NCBI GenBank assembly: GCA_963717595.1
Contig: CAVQWH010000001.1
Span: 124,001-188,000 of the forward strand
Length of the DNA: 64,000 bases
Direction: 5' to 3'
From: CAVQWH01 sp963717595
GTDB taxonomy: Bacteria; Patescibacteriota; Saccharimonadia; Saccharimonadales; Saccharimonadaceae
The notes below the pieces were generated by a model. The model ran no database searches. It saw nothing but the letters and a program-made list of their open reading frames with translations, and was not told where the DNA came from. A program made the position numbers and the translations under genes. Below, piece by piece: positions 53,179 through 64,000 of the stretch. How positions within the stretch are numbered: position 1 is the stretch's first letter; each line of letters opens with the position of its first letter.

Positions 53179-53617
53179 AAAGCTAAAAAAAGACCATCCA
53201 AAGATAGCTTTTCAGCCTAGTAATACTTTCTGTTGGTCGCCTAGTAAAAAAACTATCTACTACGCTAACTTAAAGTCAGAATACCAAAAAGCTTTACTAC
53301 TCCATGAGTTATCTCACGCATTACTAGGACATGAAGACTTTGACCAAGATATAAGTTTGCTCCACCATGAAATATCAGCCTGGGAATTTGCCCAAAAAAC
53401 CTTATCAAAGCACTATGGGGTAAGTATTAATGATGAAGACGCAGACGCAGCATTAGACAGCTATAGAGACTGGCTCAGTGAGCGTAGTAAATGCCCTAAC
53501 TGCAATAGTAATGCGCCCCAAACCAAAACTGGCCCCTACAAATGTCTTATTTGCGGGTGCCAGTGGCGCGCAAATGATGCGCGGTTGTGCCAATTAAGGC
53601 GCTATAAATTAAACTAG
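53138..53617 (+). CDS. ImmA/IrrE-like metallopeptidase with zinc ribbon
   Basis: 159 residues (ATG 53138; a second ATG at 53156 is possible). HELSHALLGHE (HExxH zinc site) at about residue 57, with a downstream Glu (HHEISAWEFAQ); then a C-terminal zinc ribbon CPNCNSN...CLICGCQW. Similar proteases cut phage-type repressors. It overlaps the ROK gene out of frame by 41 bp, so is coupled to it. Confidence 0.75.
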   Translation: MDATIMVSTSYLLEKLKKDHPKIAFQPSNTFCWSPSKKTIYYANLKSEYQKALLLHELSHALLGHEDFDQDISLLHHEISAWEFAQKTLSKHYGVSINDEDADAALDSYRDWLSERSKCPNCNSNAPQTKTGPYKCLICGCQWRANDARLCQLRRYKLN

Positions 53618-53619
53618 TC

Positions 53620-53829
53620 TTAAGCAATAGCTTTTGCTTTAGCGGCTTTACGACGGCTTTTCTTACCGCCTATAGCCCCAGCTTTACGTGCTAAATCACG
53701 GTTAGCAGCAAAGCCGCCAGTCGTACCATTTTCTCCGCCCTTGCGGCCAATGCGCGCATAAAAATCTTTACCATGACGCATTTTATTAGTTTTAGCAGCA
53801 GCTATGCCGCCTTTTTTAGTACCAGACAT
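53620..53829 (-). CDS. KGG-motif stress protein
   Basis: 69 residues rich in Lys, Gly and Ala, with repeated KGG/GG-x motifs (KKGGIAAAKTNKMRHG, RKGGENGTTGGFAANR, AGAIGGKKSRRK). Similar to Con-10/GsiB-like general stress proteins, which are mostly disordered hydrophilins. Start supported by AGGAG. Function in stress inferred. Confidence 0.75.
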   Translation of the reverse strand: MSGTKKGGIAAAKTNKMRHGKDFYARIGRKGGENGTTGGFAANRDLARKAGAIGGKKSRRKAAKAKAIA

Positions 53830-54001
53830 ATAATTTCTCCTTTAATCTCACACTTGATATGTTTGACCTTGTTATATTAACAAACTATAACCATTTTGTC
53901 AATATTTACATAAACATTATTTTATTTTATATGTATTACAGTATATATCCGCCTGGTGCAGTATTATTAAATAAGCACCTGTTTGAAACCAAATTAGTTT
54001 C

Positions 54002-54047
54002 GAACAAAAAAACGACCCGATCTGCGAGACGAGTCGTTTTGCGTGTT
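54002..54047 (-). terminator. Terminator downstream of the small membrane gene
   Basis: On the minus strand CGACTCG ... CGGGTCG, followed by seven T (about 54013-54007). The arms AAAACGAC (54009-54016) and GTCGTTTT (54033-54040) also make it usable in the plus direction. Confidence 0.8.
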
Positions 54048-54141
54048 GGTATGTTTTATGTTGTTAATTTGTTGATGCCAGCAAGTCTCAAGCTACACTA
54101 AACTGACTTGCGTATTAGTTCTAGCATATTATGTTAAGCAA

Positions 54142-54384
54142 CTAGTTAATTATTCCACCAAGCGCTAGCGGGAATAACACCAACATACCGGTCGTAACTA
54201 CTAGCGATAAACACCAGCGTATCATTTTCATTGTTGCAAAATGTGTGTTTTGCTTCCACAAGTTACGGATAAGCAGAGCATGTAAAGCAATCGAAATCGT
54301 ACCCATAACTAATGCTAGTAAGATGGCTGAGCTAGGGTCTAAATCCGTCACGATATTCTCCTTCAATTTAGGATAATAAGACAA
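54142..54384 (-). CDS. Small two-helix membrane protein, unknown
   Basis: 80 residues. Polar N-terminus (MSYYPKLKENIVTDLDP), helix 1 SAILLALVMGTISIALHALLI, basic loop RNLWKQNTHFATMKMIR, helix 2 WCLSLVVTTGMLVLFPLALGGII. AAGGAG (TTGAAGGAGAAT) precedes the start, and a good terminator follows. No family recognised; the KxN...HALLIRN pattern is found in TrbC-like and other small membrane proteins only vaguely. Confidence 0.55.
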   Translation of the reverse strand: MSYYPKLKENIVTDLDPSSAILLALVMGTISIALHALLIRNLWKQNTHFATMKMIRWCLSLVVTTGMLVLFPLALGGIIN

Positions 54385-54619
54385 TTTTCAAGTTCAGTCA
54401 AGTGAGCGTAAATCATGATATGTAGATTCCATAACGCTAGTGTAAGCTTAGCTAGATTCTAAATATAGACAATTTATACCTAACTCTAAGTTGACCAACT
54501 TAAACCCTAGCTTTTCTACTCTTCTACGTTTCTTATCGCAGCACTAACGCCATATATAGCAAGAACTAAGAAACTAGATATCATGTACGACTACACGCTT
54601 TGTACTTTGTGATTCAAAG
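54385..54619. other. AT-rich gap without visible gene
   Basis: 235 bp between the small membrane gene and the rRNA terminator. I see no long frame, tRNA or hairpin here. Confidence 0.4.
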
Positions 54620-54650
54620 AAAAAGACTATCCTATTAGGATAGTCTTTTT
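54620..54650 (-). terminator. Terminator of the rRNA operon
   Basis: AAAAAGACTATCC (54620-54632) and GGATAGTCTTTTT (54638-54650) form a perfect 13-bp stem with a 5-nt loop, just 3' of the 5S gene. It is bidirectional. Confidence 0.9.
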
Positions 54651-54657
54651 ATAATTC

Positions 54658-54760
54658 GGCACCGTGCTAGTTTCCCGCGATTGCAGTATAATCGCCGCTG
54701 CCAGGCTTAACTTCTGTGTTCGAGATGGGAACAGGTGTTTCCCCGGCGCCATGGGCACCG
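54658..54760 (-). rRNA. rrf: 5S ribosomal RNA
   Basis: Reverse strand begins GGTGCCCATGGCGCCGGGG, carries the CCCATCTCGAACACAGAAG core and ends ...CACGGTGCC, with the ends pairing. Normal size, following 23S. Confidence 0.93.
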
Positions 54761-54909
54761 ATTTAGTGATTCTTAAAAATCACCCGATCGATGTCCATAC
54801 GGTGTAATAGTTTAATGTAAAGGATCGTAGTGAATGATATTCACTAACTACTAGTCAAGTCTTATCCCATTTATTGCAGCCAATATAAATATCAGCTTCA
54901 TAAACGAGA

Positions 54910-58050
<3,141 letters not shown>

Positions 58051-58365
58051 TATGCATTGACTTAACTAGTAGTTGGCAACTACCAACATACTTTCCGTCA
58101 ATCCTTTTACATCAAATTGTTAAATTACTTGTCACTCTACCTCTTCTTGAGTGCACATATTTATTTTTCGCCTTTAGCAAAACATAAATATTTGAACTCA
58201 AGCTAGATTAGCTTATCAAGTTACACCACCCCTTGTAAAGAACAAAATGCTGTATTTTTTGCAATAAATACCTTCTAGGATTGCTCGCTCAATCGCCAGA
58301 GGTTTCTAAGAAACATTCGCTAGGTAAGATTTATTGTAACAAAATTATGTTACTAAAGCAACTAT
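58051..58365. other. Spacer between HAD gene and 23S
   Basis: 315 bp holding the 23S leader. A possible -35 TTTACA (58239-58234) is followed at 17-18 bp by weak -10 matches on the minus strand. Otherwise nothing clear. Confidence 0.35.
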
Positions 58366-58980
58366 CTAAGTAATCATAGGGATCTCATAATCAGTCGGGG
58401 GCTTCATAACCAATTGTCGACGTAGCGATCGCACCCCAAATAAAGGTAGGACAGCTCCTTCTATAGGCCTCTGAATAAACTCTACTCTCCAGTCACCACC
58501 TTCTCCATAACGAGCTACAAGAAGACTACAAGCACCCGCTCTATTAGCTGCCAAAACATCTTTGAAAGCCTGATCGCCACAGTGAAGAACCTCACTAACT
58601 TCCACACCTGTTTGTCTTGCGACTTCTGTAATCATAGCCGGATTAGGTTTTCTATATTTCTTAATAATTTTTTCATCAGCACTAGGGCTGACTGACGCAG
58701 GTGTCACAACTTTCACGTCTTCTCTTATAGTGGCGGCGATGGTTAGTAGTTCGTCTACTCGGCCATTATAGGCATTGCTAGAGAATGCAATTCTTATCCC
58801 CGAACCGCCTATCATCTTCAAATGCTCCAAAATTTCCGGAGGAATTTCTCTATCGTGGTGAGCCATAATCGATCCATCCACATCAAGAGAAAGAGTCTTA
58901 ACGCCAATCCCGAATAGAGCCTCTGGAGTGATAGATTTCACTGAGGAAGCAATGAAGTCTGGTTTTAAATGATCCGACAT
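58366..58980 (-). CDS. HAD-superfamily phosphatase (YqeG-like), inside the rRNA operon
   Basis: 204 residues. HAD motifs: I LSLDVDGSIM (DxD), II AFSSNA, III/IV region KKYRKPNP and HCGDQAFKDVLAANRAGA. YqeG-type HAD IIIA phosphatases include PGP-phosphatases and nucleotidases. Its ATG lies 14 bp after the tRNA-Ile 3' end on the same strand with no Shine-Dalgarno, so it must be cut from the pre-rRNA/tRNA transcript. A protein gene here is unusual. Confidence 0.85.
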   Translation of the reverse strand: MSDHLKPDFIASSVKSITPEALFGIGVKTLSLDVDGSIMAHHDREIPPEILEHLKMIGGSGIRIAFSSNAYNGRVDELLTIAATIREDVKVVTPASVSPSADEKIIKKYRKPNPAMITEVARQTGVEVSEVLHCGDQAFKDVLAANRAGACSLLVARYGEGGDWRVEFIQRPIEGAVLPLFGVRSLRRQLVMKPPTDYEIPMIT

Positions 58981-58993
58981 ATGATAAATAAAA

Positions 58994-59070
58994 TGGTGGG
59001 GCTGCCAGGACTTGAACCTGGGACCTCGTCATTATCAGTGACGCGCTCTAACCAGCTGAGCTACAGCCCC
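58994..59070 (-). tRNA. tRNA-Ile (GAU)
   Basis: 77 nt including encoded CCA. Anticodon stem-loop ...CACTGATAATGAC with GAT; GTTCAAGTC T-loop; acceptor GGGGCTG/CAGCCCC with discriminator A73. Within the 16S-23S spacer as usual. Confidence 0.96.
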
Positions 59071-59080
59071 ATAGCTAAAA

Positions 59081-59157
59081 TGGTGGAGCGTCGGGGACTC
59101 GAACCCCGGACCCCCTGCTTGCAAAGCAGGTGCTCTAGCCAACTGAGCTAACGCCCC
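59081..59157 (-). tRNA. tRNA-Ala (UGC)
   Basis: 77 nt including CCA. Anticodon loop CTTTGCAAAG has TGC. The acceptor has G3:U70, the identity mark of tRNA-Ala. Located 10 bp upstream of tRNA-Ile in the direction of transcription. Confidence 0.96.
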
Positions 59158-59181
59158 ATAAACTTAAAGTAAACAATCAGT

Positions 59182-59210
59182 ATTTTAGCTTAACCGCCCC
59201 TTGCTAGCAA
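59182..59210 (-). promoter_or_regulatory. Candidate second promoter inside the rRNA locus
   Basis: On the minus strand TTGCTA (59210-59205), 17-bp spacer, TAAAAT (59187-59182), about 25 bp before tRNA-Ala. It would drive tRNA-Ala, tRNA-Ile, the HAD gene, 23S and 5S independently of 16S. Confidence 0.55.
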
Positions 59211-59248
59211 GAGCGACCTTTGTCATAATAATCTATAAGGAAGCATTT

Positions 59249-59494
59249 ATGAGTATTGGATCATTTTTTATAGGACTTATCATTATTATTGCTGGAGCCT
59301 TGTCAGTAAAATACAACCAACAAATTGCCGATAGTTTTGGGTCTTCTGCAATAGCCAATAAAATCGGTCCTGGTAGTAAATATGATGTCTTTAAGTTTTA
59401 CAGCATTATAGCTATTCTTGTGGGGCTAATTATTATGTTTGGCTTATATAAGCCAATAATTGAATTTATAGTTTCCCCATTCACCCACCTTTAA
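59249..59494 (+). CDS. Small membrane protein on the opposite strand within the rRNA spacer
   Basis: 81 residues from ATG 59249, with AAGGAAG at 6 bp; an earlier start at 59201 would overlap the promoter. Two membrane helices: IGSFFIGLIIIIAGALSV and FYSIIAILVGLIIMFGLY; between them QQIADSFGSSAIANKIGPGSKYD. Function unknown. Its stop is inside its own terminator. Confidence 0.7.
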   Translation: MSIGSFFIGLIIIIAGALSVKYNQQIADSFGSSAIANKIGPGSKYDVFKFYSIIAILVGLIIMFGLYKPIIEFIVSPFTHL

Positions 59495-59514
59495 AAACCC
59501 CTGCAGGGGTTTTT
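59493..59514. terminator. Bidirectional terminator in the rRNA spacer
   Basis: AAAAACCCC-TGCA-GGGGTTTTT, a perfect 9-bp stem plus T-run in both directions. On the minus strand it would stop transcription coming from 16S before the tRNAs. Confidence 0.85.
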
Positions 59515-59675
59515 AAAATATTCACAACTTAGTAGTGCATCTCATCATCAAGTCAAAGGTGAACTTAGCCTTGTTCTTAAAAAGAACTAAAGTTGTTATG
59601 TAAGCTCAGCATAACAATAAGACCGACCTAGCTCTAACTTAGATTGCTCGTAAGTTAGGCATAGTTTCTCCCTAG

Positions 59676-61150
<1,475 letters not shown>

Positions 61151-61299
61151 AATGTGTTATCACATTAACATAAATAACTGACGATGATTTGCACTACCAA
61201 ATTGTGAACGTTCGCTCTCCTTTCTCCATCTGTTCATTAAAAGAATTTATAGTTGAGCTAAAGACCATAATAGCCTACTAACAGATATAGTGTCAACAT
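61151..61299 (-). promoter_or_regulatory. rRNA promoter and leader
   Basis: On the minus strand TTGACA (61297-61292), 18-bp spacer, TATTAT (61273-61268), then about 110 nt of leader before 16S. The -35 lies right after the PAP2 gene stop. Confidence 0.75.
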
Positions 61300-61746
61300 T
61301 TAAGAAGAAAAATATGTAATGTAAATTACAACAATTCCAGCCAGAATACCTAAAATAGCTCCCACTAGAACTTCTATAGGCATATGTCCAGAAGAGTAGT
61401 AAGGGGGTTTGATAGATTTACTTTTATCCTTTAGTAGTTTAGTTATAGTTAAGCCTTGCTCCCCTACGCTTCTCCTAACCTGCATAGAATCGTAGGCTAC
61501 AATGATAGCTAAAACAAATGCCACTGCAAATATGGCAGAGGTAAGCCCTTCTTGCAGTCCTACCGCAGTTGCTAGAGCGCTAACTGTAGCTGTATGTACG
61601 CTAGGCATACTCCCAGATTTATAGAGGGAAGATATATTGCGCCAACTTTTTACTTTATTAACTTTAACCAAGTACTTAATTATCTGCGCCAAAAACCAAC
61701 CTAAAGCTACGGATAGAATATAGACCGAAGTACCGGTCTCCTTCAT
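61300..61746 (-). CDS. Divergent PAP2-family membrane protein (DUF212-like)
   Basis: 148 residues, four membrane helices. Motifs of divergent PAP2: SSLYKSGSMPSVHTATVSALATAVG (phosphatase-like SGxMPSxH) and PPYYSSGHMPIEVLVGAILG. May be an acid phosphatase-like or lipid-handling protein. It starts right after the gyrA stop and ends just before the rRNA promoter. Confidence 0.85.
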   Translation of the reverse strand: MKETGTSVYILSVALGWFLAQIIKYLVKVNKVKSWRNISSLYKSGSMPSVHTATVSALATAVGLQEGLTSAIFAVAFVLAIIVAYDSMQVRRSVGEQGLTITKLLKDKSKSIKPPYYSSGHMPIEVLVGAILGILAGIVVIYITYFSS

Positions 61747-64000
61747 TTAGCTATCCGCCTCTGCGCCAGGCGCTTCTTGTTCAGGGATTATCCCTAAAGA
61801 GGCCACTTTATCTTGTTCGGCTAAGCGCATAATACGCACACCTTGAGTAGTTCGCCCCAAGAGCGGTATATCATTTAGGCCAACTCTTATAGCCTGGCCC
61901 TTATGAGAGATTAACAATATCTCATACGCCTTAGGTGATAATGCTTTAACGGTAATAATATTCCCAGTCTTATCATTAACTACTGCAGCTTTTATACCTA
62001 CTCCTCCACGCTTGTGAGTAGGGAAATTAGAGGCTTTAGTTAGCTTACCATAACCCTTTGAGCTAACCACAAGTAGTTTTGGATCTTCATAAGCTAAATC
62101 CATACCTACAACTTTATCTCCTGGTCGTAATCTAATACCCCGCACACCCCTAGCAGTCCTGCCCATGGCCCGAGCATCTGTCTCTTTAAATCGAATAGCT
62201 TGGCCAAACATAGTACTGATAATCACTTCATCGTTCCCGCTACTCTTTTGAATCCAACAAAGCTCATCGCCCTTATCTAGGCGTATAGCAATAAGCCCGC
62301 TAGTGCGAATATTAGCATATGCCTTGAGAGGAGTTTTCTTCACTGTACCCTTAGCTGTAGCCATTATTAAGTAGCCGTCATCTTCTGGTTTATAATCTTT
62401 ATCAATTTTAATAATTGAGCTTATACGTTCTTCCGGTTGCAGCTGCAGAAGATTTACTGCTGCTACACCTTTAGCCGACAAAGAAGCAGCTGGAACTTCG
62501 TAGGCCTTTAACCTAAAGACTCGACCCCGGTTCGTAAAGAAGAGTAGCCAATCATGCGTACTAGCCGACACGAGTTGGTCTATAACATCTTCTTCTTTCG
62601 TGGTCATACCTCTCTTGCCCTTACCGCCACGGTGCTGCTTACGGTAATCACTCAAGAGCGTACGCTTAATGTAGTTTTCAGTCGTAAGCAGGATAACACT
62701 ATCTTCTTCTGGTATAAGTTCTTCATCGCTAAACTTGCCCAGCTCGTGGTTGATGATTTTACTTCGACGTTCATCGCCGTACTTTTCCTTCATCTCTAAG
62801 AGTTCAGCCTTGATAATCCCTAGTATCTTTTTTTCATCTGCCAAAATTTCTTCAAATCGCTTAATCATTTTAAGTAGCTCATTCAACTCATCTTCTATAG
62901 ACTGACGTTCAAGCCCAGTAAGACGACGAAGCTGCATCGCCAATATGGCCTTGGCTTGGATTTCACTCAACTTGAATTTAGCTATCAAGTTCTTTTCCGC
63001 TTCTTCTTGCGTCTTGCTAGCGCGAATCGTCTTAATAACCTCATCAATATGATCAAGAGCTATCTTATAGCCTTCAAGTATATGTGCTCGTTCTTTTGCT
63101 TTGCGAAGTTCAAATTCAGTACGACGGCGAACAACGCTTTGGCGATGCTTGATAAACTCTTGCAACATTTCCTGCAAGCCCAATATTCTTGGCTGAATTC
63201 CGTCAATAAGGGAGAGCATATTGAAATTGAAGCTAGTCTGAAGAGCAGTGAGCTTATAAAGTTGGTTTAATAGCTTCTTCGGGTATGAATCTTTTTTAAG
63301 CTCAATTACCACACGTACCTTACCGCGAGCGGTTTCGTCACGCAAGTCACTGATACCAGTAATCTTTTTATCTTTAACTAACTCCGCAATCTTTTCGATT
63401 AAGGTAGCCTTGTTAACACCGTAAGGAATTTCCGTAACAACAATTTGATGACGGCCCTTTCTTAGTCTCCTCAATGTCAGCCACTGCACGGACCATAACG
63501 CTGCCACGACCAGTTTGATAGGCTTGCTTCATAGGCGCACCACCATAAATAGTTGCGCTTGTCGGAAAGTCCGGTCCTTTAACGTGCTTCAGAAGATCAT
63601 CAATAGTCGCTTCTGGATTATCAATGAGCTCGATTGATGCGTCAATTAGTTCCCCGAGATTATGTGGCGGAATATTAGTTGCCATACCGACTGCGATACC
63701 GATTTGACCATTCAGAAGAAGATTTGGCACCTTTGCCGGAAGCACAATCGGCTCCTGACGAGACCCATCATAGTTATCACGGAAATCAACCGTTTCTTTG
63801 TCTATGTCGGCCAACATTTCATCAGCCATGCGCTGCATCCGAGCCTCGGTATAACGCATTGCAGCAGCTGGATCACCATCCATTGAACCAAAGTTACCCT
63901 GACCGTCCACCATCGGATAGCGAAGCGACCATGGCTGCGCCAGACGAACCATCGAATCATATATAGCACTGTCACCGTGAGGATGGTACTTACCCATTAC
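61747..64000 (-). CDS. gyrA: DNA gyrase subunit A, partial (frameshifted; 5' end beyond the window)
   Basis: The part in the window runs from GKYHPHGDSAIYDSMVRLAQPWSLRYP (just downstream of the quinolone-resistance region; the catalytic Tyr lies in MRYTEARM) to the acidic end (EQEAPGAEADS). A single surplus G in AAAGGGCC, about 63455-63465, breaks the frame at ETKKG-RHQIVVTEIPYG; removing it restores the frame. C-terminal pinwheel with the GyrA box QHRGGKGKRG. With GyrB it introduces negative supercoils. The N-terminal residues are outside the window. Confidence 0.96.

Noticed and set aside
54002..54047. Inverted repeat region as a MITE or attachment site
   Set aside because: It is adequately explained as a Rho-independent terminator with a T-run for the gene at 54142-54384.

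Overview
This is bacterial chromosome from a member of Candidatus Saccharibacteria (TM7, a candidate phyla radiation lineage). The 16S rRNA gene on the minus strand carries, at about 60610-60640, the sequence targeted by the classic TM7-specific primer (ACTGGGCGTAAAGAGTTGC, in reverse complement here). Other signs fit a reduced symbiont: short versions of EF-Ts, PriA and adenylate kinase, a eukaryote-like IleRS, a B12-dependent ribonucleotide reductase, a VKOR/DoxX redox cluster, and almost no biosynthetic genes. The base composition is moderately AT-rich and the genes are tightly packed, many overlapping by 4-40 bp.

Layout. 1-6900 is an accessory or defence region: a ubiquitin-like protein with an E2-like partner, a C5 methyltransferase fused to a MerR-type DNA-binding domain next to an Eco47II-type restriction enzyme, a PIN-like protein, a HEPN/Abi-like protein, a Fic protein with a pair of operator-like palindromes, and a cupin. 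6900-13970 holds housekeeping genes on the minus strand (lysA, lysS, greA, proS, a CPBP protease, rseP, frr), then tsf and rpsB (14858-16196). Interleaved between 14000 and 18750 are three orphan ORFs of higher GC, each followed by a hairpin and then a terminator. 18786-21654 holds rpmE, prfA and prmC. 21644-27985 is envelope and chromosome maintenance: an HtrA protease, an LCP cell-wall ligase, signal peptidase I, ParAB and L21. 29417-46879 holds ileS with a T-box-like leader, a disulfide cluster, nrdJ/nrdR, ftsZ/ftsA, map, adk, yqeY, rpsU, recJ and priA. 46921-53829 holds def, fmt, infB, an S1 protein, an ROK kinase, a metallopeptidase and a KGG protein. 54620-61297 is the rRNA locus, in which 16S is separated from 23S by about 1.6 kb containing two tRNA genes, a HAD phosphatase gene and an opposite-strand membrane-protein gene. 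The window ends inside gyrA.

How the genes work together: most of the window is a core translation, division and replication set. The translation genes include tsf, rpsB, frr, infB, an S1 protein, the IleRS/LysRS/ProRS synthetases, RF1 with PrmC, and Def/Fmt/Map for N-terminal processing. The accessory blocks are at the left end and in small cassettes.

Caution on quality: nine genes are split by a single-base frameshift, four of them in genes expected to be essential or strongly conserved (rplU, ileS, gyrA, nrdJ). This points to indel errors in the assembly rather than to pseudogenes. I merged the fragments and say so in each entry. Several promoters put the -10 box 6-12 bp from the start codon, so leaderless or near-leaderless mRNAs look common.
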